Assembly (NCBI GenBank): GCA_028456385.1
Contig: JALNQF010000776.1
Location: forward strand, 1-14,390
DNA: 14,390 bases
Source: Ophiosphaerella korrae
Taxonomy: Eukaryota; Ascomycota; Dothideomycetes; Pleosporales; Phaeosphaeriaceae
Direction: 5' to 3'
In this document: positions 1 to 9,156 of the stretch, in pieces
Numbering within the stretch: position 1 is the stretch's first letter
Layout: every line of letters starts with the position of its first letter
The notes under the pieces: model-generated
Databases searched by the model: none
Seen by the model: the letters and a program-made list of their open reading frames with translations, nothing else
What the model was told of the DNA's origin: nothing
Translations under genes and position numbers: made by a program

Positions 1-1049
1 AATCTCTTATATAATATATCTATCTAAAATATCTTCTAATCTAGTAGTACTTATACCTACTTATTATAAAAATAGAGTATAATATTACTAGATACGCTAG
101 AGATAATCTATTAAATATATACCTAGTATTATTATTAAAATATATTTAGATTATATTATAATTATATTCTTATAGTTTCTAGAATCTAATACTTTATTTT
201 TTACTTAAATATAATACCTTTTATACTACTTTAGTATAGGAAGTAGAGTAGCTTTTTTTATTTTAATATTAATAATATATAATCTTTATTTATAAATATA
301 ATATAAAGATCTTTAATAGATTAAATGCTATACTAAGTAAGATATACTTTTAATTGTATAGAATTAAGAAATTACACTATATTATATTAGAAACGCGTTA
401 TAAACCTATTTTACTTCCTACTTATATCTTATTAAACTTAGTATAAGTATAGGTTAAAGTATTACCTTAATCTCTATAATTACCTCTCTCCTAATAATAT
501 TTAGAGGTAGAAGTATATATATATATATTCTAAATATAATTAGTATAAAGTATTGTACTTTATTAAAGTCTATAAGTATTATTACGTAGTAATAAACTTT
601 ATAAGACTTTTTAATAAGAGTTTTAATACTTTAAGAGTAATTAATATCTAAAATACGTTATTAATATATTAGTATTATATTTTATCTTACCTACTATATT
701 TTATAGCCTTTATTATTATAGGCTTAACAATAATATATAACTATCTTAGTTAATCCTCTCTACTTAACCTAAACTTAAATAACTATTTTAAGTAACTAAT
801 ATTAACTATATTACTTATAGAAGTAGTAAAGTACTTCTCTATATTTAATATATACTAATCCTAGCTTTAATACGTAATAAAATATAGCCTCTCTCTTATA
901 AGTAGCTAATTATATTAGTAACACGTTTATAATATATTTAAGTAATCTTCTATTCTTACTCTTTAGCGCTACTAGTAGAGTATTAGGCTATAGGTCTCTT
1001 TATAGTAAAAGTAAACCCCTAACTTAAATTATTAATTAATTCTAATATA

Positions 1050-1200
1050 TATACTACTATTATTAACGTAAGTATATTAGAATTGCAATTAGAATATATT
1101 ATTATACTTACTTAATAGCTTTTACCTTACTATCTAAATCCTTTAGGATATACTATAATCTCTTAAGTATATCCTAATATATATTATTAATAGTAGTATA
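1050..1200. repeat. Nested inverted repeats (three-stem structure)
   Basis: Outer arms of 13 bp, TATACTACTATTA at 1050-1062 and its complement TAATAGTAGTATA at 1188-1200, enclose two smaller perfect inverted repeats. These are GTAAGTATA (1068-1076) with TATACTTAC (1103-1111), and AGGATATACT (1145-1154) with AGTATATCCT (1166-1175). Folded, this would give a closing stem with two hairpins. It may be a remnant of a foldback or MITE-like repeat, or chance in very AT-rich DNA. No target duplication was recognised. Confidence 0.4.
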
Positions 1201-1208
1201 AGAATATA

Positions 1209-1228
1209 TTTTAAGGCTATCCTTAAAA
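1209..1228. repeat. Small perfect hairpin
   Basis: TTTTAAGG (1209-1216) and CCTTAAAA (1221-1228) form a perfect 8-bp stem with a CTAT loop, 8 bases after the nested inverted repeats. There is no U-tract or neighbouring gene to make it a terminator. Confidence 0.35.
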
Positions 1229-1674
1229 TATTTATAGTACTTAATCCTAGAGTATTAATACTTATATTATATTATAGGTTAGTTATTAAAGAATAGAGAG
1301 ACTATCTAGTTTTTTTTATAGTAGGAGACTTTTGTATATTAGAACTAGAATACGTTTAGTACGTATTCTAAATATAATCTATATCTTTATACCTTAATTA
1401 CGTAGCTAAGGATTATCTTATAGTCTAGTAAGCTCTTATTACTTTTCTTAATTATTAGAATAACGTACGCTAGCCTATTCTCTAAGTATTTAGGATATAT
1501 AGGAACTATAAGGATATATTAGACGTCTACTATAGTTAGTAGGCCTCTTTAACTACTACTAGTAGTAAAAAGTATCCTATTATCCTAGAATATATTAAAA
1601 TTACGTTTAGATAACGTTTTATTTATTTATACCTAGTTACTACTACTATTATTACTACTAGTTAAGTATATAGG

Positions 1675-1998
1675 TGTAACAAAGGTTCTCTAAATACTTA
1701 AAACTCTTGTAAACTCTAGTATAAGTTAAGGGGGCAGGACTAATATACTAAAGATTATAATATTATATAGTTATAGTCTAAAGTAGAGCTAATACGCTAT
1801 ATAGGCGCATAAAAGGCTTAATACTTATAAAGAGAGTAAGGTAAGTATTATTCTCCTTTAGATACTAGTAGTACTATTAAATATTATCTATTATCCCTTT
1901 ACTATCTCCTATAGCCTATAGTAAGTACTATTATCTTCTAGCTACCTCCTAATATAATAATACTTCTTTGCTAATAGTCTAGAGATAATAATAATACA
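1675..1998 (+). repeat. 5' LTR of outer element
   Basis: The left edge is set by the match of 1675-1701 to 14364-14390. The match begins exactly at TGTAACA and is lost upstream, and the right copy sits directly after a polypurine tract. The right edge is inferred. A CA-ending stretch (TAATACA, 1992-1998) lies just upstream of a short leader and the gag start. The other LTR is cut off by the window, so the 3' boundary of about 1998 is uncertain. ATAGG at 1670-1674 would be the left target duplication if it is 5 bp. Confidence 0.7.
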
Positions 1999-2020
1999 CT
2001 TCTTATAATAGGCTACAACA
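1999..2020 (+). other. Leader with probable primer-binding site
   Basis: These 22 bases lie between the inferred LTR end and the inferred gag start, where the reverse-transcription primer should bind. RIP has changed the region too much to name a tRNA. The last bases before the gag start (ACAACA) form a good fungal translation-start context. Confidence 0.35.
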
Positions 2021-3049
2021 ATAGAAGAAAATATATAGTTAATAGTTAAACAAGACACTATATAGAGCGTAAGTAGTACGTAGCTAGGTTGTATACTAAG
2101 TACGCTAGTAACAATTAAAGAACGTATTTGTAAAGTAACTACTAAACGTAATAAGTTAGCCTAACTACGTATACTCTACGCTCTAGAGGATAAGATTATA
2201 CGTCTAGAATAAGAATAAACTACTCTTTGCTCTATAACTCCTAAGAATAACTCTAAAGTTACTATTATTACCTTATAAAAGTGCGACGTAGACTCTTTAG
2301 TTAATAATATACGCGTAAAGCGTATACTTTACCCTAAAGAGCCTATAGTATATAAAAGTAAATCTCTAAAAGAATACTAAGAGTACTACTACTTATATAA
2401 AATAGTATTTTACTTTATACCTTAAGACTTTAAAGTAGAAAAGGATAAAGTCCTTTAGGCTATATAATACCTTAAGGAAGACCTACGCAAATAATAGTAT
2501 ACGCATATTAAGCGTAACCTAAACGTAGATAAGCTTCTTACCTAAGAGTACTTTAAAAAGTACTTACTTAACTTACTCTTAGACTCTATTAATCGCAGCC
2601 TAGAGGTAGTAATAGCGTACGCTATAGCTACTTAATATAAAGAATAAAGCGTAAAATCTTTTACTAGATATCTAGATATCTTTAAAAACTAACTTCTTTA
2701 GTATATAAAAGAATAAAGGATTTAGTACCTCTTTTAAAAACTATAGTCTAAACTACAAAGGGTAATTACTAACTACTATTAAGTTCTAGTAATAAGAGAA
2801 GACCTTATTACCTTAAGCTTAATACTTAAGCGTAATTTATATAATATATTAAAATTACAAAAGCTTTGTATAAATAGCGTAGGTAAAGAAAACCTAAAAA
2901 AGGCCTAAATAAAGAGGGATACAAAGAACCCCTAAAATAAGTTAGTAGATAAGTCTACTATTAAATACTTTAAGTACTATAAAAAGGGATACTATACTAG
3001 TAAGTACTATAGTAGCAACCTTAACTATATTCTAGTTTATATAAACTAA
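2021..3049 (+). pseudogene. gag: Outer element gag (RIP-degraded)
   Basis: Structural capsid protein that packages the retroelement RNA. One frame (codon starts 2021 + 3n) runs about 343 codons to the zinc knuckle and just beyond. The start is inferred: ATA at 2021, in the context CAACAATAGAAGAA, is an ATG changed to ATA; ATA at 2042 is the alternative. A charged segment, possibly coiled coil, is at about 2183-2230. A capsid-like helical region follows, with a KEYQEYYYLYKIVF-like segment near 2367-2410. A CCHC zinc knuckle (C-x2-C-x4-H-x4-C) is at 2966-3007, with all four ligands now Tyr codons (TAC at 2966, 2975, 2990 and 3005), as TGC to TAC and CAC to TAC predict. In-frame TAA/TAG replace Gln or Trp codons. 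The pol frame is -1 relative to gag and begins in the overlap. The end is uncertain (TAA at 3047 or TAG at 3086). Confidence 0.85.
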
Positions 3050-6000
3050 ATAGGAAAAGGCCTAGCTTTATTATTAGCTCTAGGATAGTAAGGCGTAAAT
3101 TAATTAATATCTTACTAAGTATATAGCGCATATATAGCGTAGCTTTAGGCTTAGAGCTAGAAATAAAACTTTAGGTTATTCTAGACTCTTAAGTAGACGT
3201 TAGTCTTATTAGTTAGTAGACTATAGTAAAAATAGGACTAAAACTAATCTAAAACGCTAAGCTCCTTAGACTAGGCTAGATAGGAGTATAAAGGTAGAAT
3301 ACCTATACTACTTATAAGCTTTAGGTACGCCTTACTAATAATAATAAAGTAATATATAGGTCTAAGATTATAGTATATAGAGTAAATAAAGAGAGAGTAG
3401 TACTCTTTCTTAGAAATCTTTTTCTTAAACAAGAAGAGATATAACTTAACTATAGATCGCAAATATAGCGTTAGAGATATACCTCTATTACCTAAGTATA
3501 GTTATATATAACTAAAGAAATTATAAAGGCCTTAAGAGAAACGTAAGTAGAACTATACCTACTAAGAGTACTTAAGACTAATATAATTAACTTAGAATAT
3601 AATACGCGTATCTACGCTATACTTATAGCGTAAGAGTTATATATTCTAGACGCTTTATTAGAATACTATAACGTATTTAATAATATCGCTATATAGATAC
3701 TACTTTACCTAAAGAACTCTAATTACGTAATCCTATTAATAGAAGGAAAAGAACCTCTCTATAAGCTACTTTACAATCTCTCTATATATAAGCTTAAGGT
3801 ACTCTATATATATATAGAGGATATACTCTATAAAAGCTAGATATATTATAGTAATAGTCTAGTAAAGGCACCTATCTTTTTTATCCTAAAGAAAGATAGA
3901 GCCTTACACCTCTATATTAACTACTATAGCCTAAACTTAGTTATAGTAAAAGATTAGTGCCTACTCCTACTAATTAAGGAGACGCTAGACTACTTATTAG
4001 GCGTATAATACTATACTACCTTAGATCTTAAAGATGCCTACTATAGGATTAGAATTAAATTAGGAGATAAGTAGAAAACTACTTTCTATACTTGCTATAG
4101 GCATTTTAAATACCTAGTAATACCTTTTAGGTTAACTAACGCTCCTACTAGCTTTTAAGCGTATATTAATAAAGTACTTAGTAGACTCTTAGATTATATC
4201 TATATAGTATACCTTAATAATATACTTATATATACTTATAGTAATAACGTTATACTATACTAGCGCGCTATCTACTCTATACTTATAGTACTAAGAAGAG
4301 TAAAACTCTTTATAAACCTAAAGAAGTGTACCTTTATATCTAATAAAGTATATTTTCTAAGCTTTATTATTATAAGGCGTAGTATCTACGCTAAACTTAA
4401 GCGTATTAAGACTATTATATAATAGCTAGAGCCTATAAGTATTAAAAAACTATAGTTATTCTTAGGTTTTATAAACTTCTACTAAAGATTTATTAAAGAG
4501 TATACTTATAAAATAGCTCTCTTTATAGACTTATTAAAAGAAAAGTAAGAATTCTATTAGCTTAGTATAGTATAAAAAGCTTTTAAATAACTTAAAGTAT
4601 ACTTTATAAGTATACCTATCCTATACTACTATAACTTAGCGCTACCTATTTACTTAGAAATAGATACATTAACCTTTATAATCTCTAAGATTTTGTCCTA
4701 GCTCTATATAGATAGGAAATAGTATCTAGTTACTTTTACTTTTAGAAAACTACAAGAAGTAGAACTAAACTATAAAATATATAATACTAAACTTCTTACT
4801 ATTATTTATAGTTTTAAATAGTAGAGATACTACCTTAAAGGTACGTAGTATATAATTTAAGTACTTATAGATTATAATAACTTACACTTAATACGTACTA
4901 TATATAAGCTAAACTTACGCTAAGTACGCTAAGCTATATACTTAGGAGCTTTTAATTTTAAAGTAAAATACTAGGCTAGTAGGCTAAATCCTATAGATAG
5001 CTCCTTAAGGAGATACAACTATAAGTAGGAGAACTTATTACTAGTACACTTATTACCTACCTTCTAGGAGAAACTATAACTAGCGAGCTTAGTAGCTAGG
5101 GTAGAAATAACTAGTAAAGTAAGAAGATCTATAACTAAGCTAAGCTTAGAAAGCGTATATAAGACGTATAGAGCTAGAGACTATAGCGCTAAAAGGACTC
5201 TTACTACTAGCGCTATAGAATATATACTATACGTACTACACTTAATAGCTAGAGAGTTAGTTAGTAGTAAACTTATATTAGTAGAGTCTAAAGCCTTTCT
5301 AATAACCTTATATAAACTATAGTAAAGGGACGCCTTTATATAAGTATAAGTAGAGAGTTTAATAAAAGTTAAAAGTACTTAATATAGTAGTAGAGCGCAA
5401 GTATAGTACTTAGATAATAAGGAAGTCCTAAGATATAAAAGTAGAGCGTACGTTCTAGAAAAACCTACTATTAGGTAAGAAATTCTACTCTAGTATTATA
5501 ACTTGTATATAGCTAGCTACTTTAGCGTACGTAGAATACTTAAGCTAATTACGAGATACTATTACTAGCTATTAATAGAGTAAGACGTTTAGGAATATAT
5601 AAAGACTTACGTAATATACTAGTAAAGTAAAGCGCTAAGGTATAAGTAATATAGAGAATTATCTCCTCTACTAATCCTAAGTAATATCTTTAAAGAAGTC
5701 TCTCTAGACTTTATTATAGGCCTCTTACTTTTAAAAGATAGCTTAGAGTATATATATAATATAATACTAGTAATAGTAAACTACTTATCTAAGATAGCTA
5801 TCTATATCCTAGTACTTAAAAAGTAAGACGCGTAATAGTTTATAGAAGTATACTTTAATAATATTATCTTAAACTATAAGATATAGAAAGGTATTATATT
5901 AGACTAAGAGTTAATCTTTACTTTAAAATTTTAGGTAGAAATATACTACTAACTATAGGTAAAGCGTAAGCTAAGTATAGCTTTCTACCTATAGACTAAT

Positions 6001-6753
6001 AAGTAAACTAAACGTTAAAATTAGACTCTAGAATAGTACTTAAGAATCTTTATAATAGAGAATTAAGATAATTAGGTTATTTTACTAAAAATAGTACAAT
6101 TTGTATATAATAACTTAATTTATAAAAGAATAAAGACAACGCCTTTTTATACTATACTAGGTAAATACCTAATCTTTATATACTTACCTAAGGATAGTAA
6201 GCTAGAAAGAGAAGTACTAGACGCTATTTAAAGAGTAAAGCGTATATATAGCGCGTAAGTAACGCTTATAAAGTTTTTGTAAAAAGTATAAGTATATTAA
6301 GCGTAATACTATAATAATAAATATAAACTAGAAGTCTTTAGAAAAAAAGAGCTAGTTCTACTAAGTATAAAGAACTTAAGCTTTACTTACTAACTATATA
6401 AGAAGCTATTAAATAAGTTTATTAGACTATTTTAAGTACAAGACGTAGTAAGAACGTAGGTATACTACTTACTCTTACTACCTTACTATTGTATTTATAA
6501 CGTATTTTACATTTCCTTCTTTAAGAGATAGAAACCTTAATTAGGTATAGAAGATAATACCTAGCTACCTAAAGTAATAGAAGAAGGAGAAGAAGTATAG
6601 GAAGTTGAAAGAATCCTAAAGAAACGTAAAAAAAAAGGATAGCTAGAGTACCTCCTTAGATAGAAAGGATATAATAAATCCTAGGATATATAGACTCCTA
6701 CTATAGATTTTAAAGATATAGATAAACTACTTAAAGAGTTTAATTTAGCTTAA
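3010..6753 (+). pseudogene. pol: Outer element pol polyprotein with C-terminal chromodomain (RIP-degraded)
   Basis: Frame with codon starts 3181 + 3n; every motif found is in this frame, so no indel is needed over about 3.7 kb. Protease: LDS near 3181. Reverse transcriptase: LDLKDAYYRIRIK at 4021, then PFRLTNAPTSF near 4117; the catalytic YxDD is YLNN at 4210-4221, both Asp lost as TGAT to TAAT. RNase H: YLEIDTLTF near 4650 and KLQEVELNYKI near 4747. Integrase: the first His pair of the HHCC domain is Tyr-Tyr-Asn at 5494-5502, and GHFG reads SYFS near 5518. Catalytic DDE: Asp at 5707 (LDFIIG) and Asp at 5902 are kept, while Glu at 6010 is Lys (GAA to AAA), exactly 35 residues after the second Asp. 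Chromodomain at about 6601-6741, with EVERIL, then EYLLR*KGY, then LLKEF. This targets integration to modified chromatin in chromoviruses. Frame is -1 to gag, which fits frameshift expression, but no slippery site was identified. The stop at 6751-6753 may be original. Confidence 0.92.
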
Positions 6754-6965
6754 AGCGCTTTATAATTAAAATAAACGTAAAAAGTATAATTTATATACTT
6801 AAAACGTACTTATAAAGTAAACTATATAATCTAACTTTAGCTCTATAGCTAGGTATCTATACGTATAAAAAATAAATAATTATACTATAAACTATTTCTT
6901 CTCTACTTATTAAATAAGCTTAAACTACTCTCTATTTACGTTTTACTTACTCTTTAAAAGTAGAA

Positions 6966-7083
6966 CGTCTTAATCTTCTTTCTCTCCTTTTTTTTCCTCT
7001 TCTTCTTCTACTTCCTCTTCTTTACCCCTATTCTCTTCTTCTTCTTCTTTCTTACTACTATCCTTATTATTATCTTCTTTATT
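6966..7083 (-). repeat. Polypyrimidine / Glu-rich low-complexity tract
   Basis: The + strand is almost all C and T, with many CTT/TCT repeats. Read on the - strand in one frame it encodes a highly acidic and lysine-rich stretch, EDNNKDSSKKEEEEE and onward. On the + strand another frame gives a Ser-rich stretch. The - strand reading may be the charged tail of the antisense gene, but it is not in the same frame as the part upstream (7133-8023), so an intron, an indel or independent low-complexity DNA are all possible. Confidence 0.5.
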
Positions 7084-7132
7084 ATTATTAACTTATTCTA
7101 TAGAAAAGTAACTATAGTAAGCCTAAAAGTAG

Positions 7133-8018
7133 TTAGTATACGCTATATAAGTATAATATAAGTAAATATATAATATAGTAAAGGTAGCCTAAAATCTCTA
7201 TTAATACTCTAACTAAACCTTACTACTAGGCTATAAAGCTATGCTACTTAGTTAAAATAAGCTCTAAAAACTAAGGCGTAGTCGTAGGTATTTAAGTAAG
7301 TACTCTTAAGGGAGCACTACTATAAGTAGCAAGGCGCCTATAGTTTAATAGCTCTAAGTTAAAGGTGTACTAGGTATAAGTAAGTGTAACGCTAGTATAG
7401 CGCACCTCTAAGTTAGTTTTAAGAATAGTAGTATTAGATATAGTAGTATTATACACATTATAAAGCTTATAAATATAGTTAACGCGCCTATTAAGCGTAG
7501 AAAGTACCTATTTATATTAGTTAAAGTGTATATAAGGAGTACGTCTCTAAAATAGTTACTAAGGTATAGCTACTATAATTACTAATAGAATAATACTAGT
7601 AACAACGCGCTTCTAGCTTGTTATAGATCTCCTCCTAGTTAACAATACTTTAAGCGTAGTATAGGCAAGTAGTATATAAAGCGTTATAATTAGCGCGCTT
7701 AGTATCTACACTCTACTTAAAAGGTAGGGCTTAATAAACGTTACTCTTTTTAATAAATTTTAGGTAAAGATAATAGACTATAGTAATAATTGCTAAATAT
7801 GCGCTGCGTATATATTAAATATACGCTATAGTAGATAGGAGGATAAGTAAAATAATTACAAAAAGAAAAATATTTTTTATATAGGCTCTACTAAGAGTAA
7901 ATACAATTACGTAGGTAATAATCTTTTACTTATTATTAAAATATAAATAGAATGTTATATATAAGTATAATAATAACAATACGCCTAATACGTAGGTATA
8001 GCGCGTAAAGTACGTAGA
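7133..8018 (-). pseudogene. Antisense reading frame in outer element, main part (unknown protein)
   Basis: Not recognised. On the - strand one frame runs from the 3' LTR edge (14363) through 14277, across the inner insertion, and on from 8023 down to a TAA at 7133-7135. With the inner element and one TACTC removed this is about 326 codons. About 7 percent of its codons are stops, fewer than in a neighbouring frame I counted. The best stretch, about 7500 to 7290, starts STLNRRVNYIYKL and has only two in-frame stops. The start near the LTR is basic (PKPLRKRRK). A + frame over 7262-7740 is nearly as open, so strand and coding status are uncertain. The position, opposite to pol and next to the 3' LTR, parallels the better-supported antisense gene of the inner element. 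Confidence 0.4.
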
Positions 8019-8023
8019 TACTC
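8019..8023. repeat. Left target-site duplication TACTC of inner element
   Basis: TACTC directly precedes the left inner LTR (8024) and is repeated directly after the right LTR at 14272-14276. Five bases is the usual target duplication for Ty3/gypsy elements. The motif contains no CA or TG, so RIP would not have altered it. Confidence 0.88.
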
Positions 8024-8480
8024 TATTATAGGCTACTTGCGTCGACTATTAGTAGCTATTAGGGTATTAGTAGATTAAGAGTTAATAGTAAAGTTTATAT
8101 AAGTAATCTATAATAACTAATATTAATAGAAGATATTTTGTAATTGTCTTGTATTAGCGTTCTATAGTTAAAGGATTAAATTGCTAATACTATCCTAATA
8201 ATACGTATTTCTACTAACTATATAGTAAGGATATCTTAGCTACTTTATTACTTTGTATTTACTAAGATTGCGAATTTATAAATTTGTTATATAATAGCTT
8301 TGTAACTTTGTATTTACTAAGATTATAAATTTACAAATTTATTATATGTCTATATTATAGTTAGCTTCCTAGTTAAACTTATTATCTTATAAGTTATTAC
8401 CTTACTTGTCCTATACTTTGTTAGTAGCTAAGTATAGACTAATTAGTTTTATCTTAGTTTCTCTTGTTACTATTATAATA
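8024..8480 (-). repeat. Inner element 3' LTR (left copy)
   Basis: 457 bp, aligning without gaps to 13815-14271. This is the more heavily mutated copy: its ends read TATTATAGG and TATTATAATA where the other copy has TGTTATAGG and TGTTGTAACA. It contains the 40-bp direct repeat pair at 8250 and 8305. On its + strand an open frame starts at 8406 and leaves the LTR toward the antisense gene. Confidence 0.95.
8250..8344. repeat. 40-bp direct repeat pair inside left LTR
   Basis: Two copies, 8250-8289 and 8305-8344, with period 55 bp. Each begins ACTTTGTATTTACTAAGAT and ends in an AAATTTRTTA segment. Repeats in the U3 part of an LTR often carry transcription-factor sites, but no specific factor can be named here. 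Confidence 0.75.
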
Positions 8481-8494
8481 CTATTCTCTCTTCT
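8481..8494 (-). other. Inner element polypurine tract
   Basis: On the - strand, AGAAGAGAGAATAG lies directly against the 3' LTR. It is the expected primer site for plus-strand DNA synthesis during reverse transcription, and it supports the element orientation. Confidence 0.75.
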
Positions 8495-8540
8495 ATGTAG
8501 TCTCTTATTTCTCTATACTAGTACTAAAGTTATTAATCCT

Positions 8541-9156
8541 ATATCTTTATTAATCCTTAGTTCTTTATTACTCTCTATACTATCCTAGTCTTAGCGTAAT
8601 AAACTTTTTCTTGTAGCTTGTATTATTTACAATAAGGTTAAGATGTTCCCTTGTCGTTATTATACTAAATTAGGTCTTTCTTACCTTATATCTTTAAATA
8701 ATAGTAAGTACTATAACAAGTATATTTTTACTAATATTTAGTATAAATACATTTCTTCTAAGGTTTCGCTTATAGAGTGTAAGTATTTAATTTCTATATA
8801 GTCTCCTTTTACTAAGTTGTATAGAGTAAGCTATTAATAGGGCTTAAGTGTAATTATTATTATAGCTTACTATAGCTAAAGCTAAGTACAAGTTAACTCT
8901 TTATAAGCTAGTAGAGCTTTACTCTTATATTAAGCGTCTTTGTAAGATAAAAGCTTATAATAACGCTAAGTTATCTAAATAGTCTTATGCCTTAGAGGCT
9001 AAATTAGATTTAGACAATATAGTAGAGGCTACTCTAGCTCGTATTGTATTAGGCGTTCCTATCGCCTCTCTATCTAGTAGTAGTATTATTAGTTTTCTTA
9101 ACTTACTACAAGGCGTTCTAGAGGGTTTTAATTTTAGTACTCCTCTAGTTTCTTAA
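8541..9156 (+). pseudogene. Antisense gene of inner element: Zn2Cys6-like cysteine cluster plus charged/Leu-rich region
   Basis: Runs opposite to gag-pol, between the end of pol and the 3' LTR. Exon 1 is in the frame 8541 + 3n and has four TAGs in 95 codons (8586, 8592, 8739, 8799). Codons at 8652, 8661, 8682, 8712, 8721 and 8742 are spaced C-x2-C-x6-C-x9-C-x2-C-x6-C, matching fungal Zn2Cys6 DNA-binding clusters; five of the six are TAT/TAC, as TGT/TGC become by RIP (8748 is another choice for the last). A 40-bp GT-AG segment (8826-8865) restores frame into 8866-9156, which has one in-frame stop in 97 codons: AKYKLTLYKLVELYSYIKRL, then LDLDNIVEATLARIVLGVP, ending at TAA 9154. That is far fewer stops than nearby DNA. 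The start is unsure: ATA 8541 (a former ATG), the intact ATG 8643, or upstream, since the frame is open from 8406 in the LTR. Function is inferred from the motif only. Confidence 0.68.
8826..8865 (+). other. Probable short intron in the antisense gene
   Basis: The donor is GTAAGC at 8826 and the acceptor is TATTATAG ending at 8865. Removing these 40 bases joins two open frames in phase 0, between the AGA codon at 8823 and the CTT codon at 8866. The segment itself has several stops in the downstream frame. At 40 bp it is short for a fungal intron, so a frame-shifting indel is the alternative. Confidence 0.45.

Larger units (their letters stand above)
1..1674. other. AT-rich RIP-degraded flank, no identifiable gene
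   Basis: This stretch lies upstream of the outer LTR. CA and TG are nearly absent and TA is very abundant, which is the mark of RIP on both strands. I read the more promising parts on both strands and found no transposase, reverse transcriptase, zinc knuckle or other motif I can name. Reading + from about 1330 to 1650 gives a frame with slightly protein-like content, but its stop density is about what this composition gives by chance. It is probably part of an older repeat into which the outer chromovirus inserted. Its only clear structure is the inverted repeats at 1050-1228, listed separately. Confidence 0.6.
6754..8018. other. 3' region of outer element between pol and the insertion
   Basis: Together with 14277-14349 this makes about 1.3 kb between the end of pol and the 3' polypurine tract, longer than a simple 3' UTR needs. 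It holds a polypyrimidine tract (about 6966-7083) and a weak antisense reading frame, both listed separately. Between 6754 and about 6960 I see nothing else. Confidence 0.6.

Noticed and set aside
517..533. TA microsatellite
   Set aside because: A short TA run is expected by chance in DNA this rich in TA.
1330..1650. Possible coding remnant on the + strand of the flank
   Set aside because: Stop density is no lower than in another frame and no motif of a known transposase or recombinase is visible.
3271..3462. 63-codon open frame on the - strand
   Set aside because: It is the shadow of outer pol, which is well supported on the + strand across this stretch. The translation is low-complexity Tyr/Ile/Leu/Lys, as expected from RIP-derived TA-rich DNA.
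6966..7083. Polypyrimidine tract as a polypurine tract or LTR boundary on the - strand
   Set aside because: It is far too long and is not followed by an LTR-like terminus. The true polypurine tracts abut the LTRs at 8481 and 14350.
8406..8588. 60-codon open frame on the + strand as a stand-alone gene
   Set aside because: It begins inside an LTR and its translation is a hydrophobic Leu/Ile/Ser run. It is better read as the upstream part of the antisense frame that continues past two RIP-type TAGs to the cysteine cluster.
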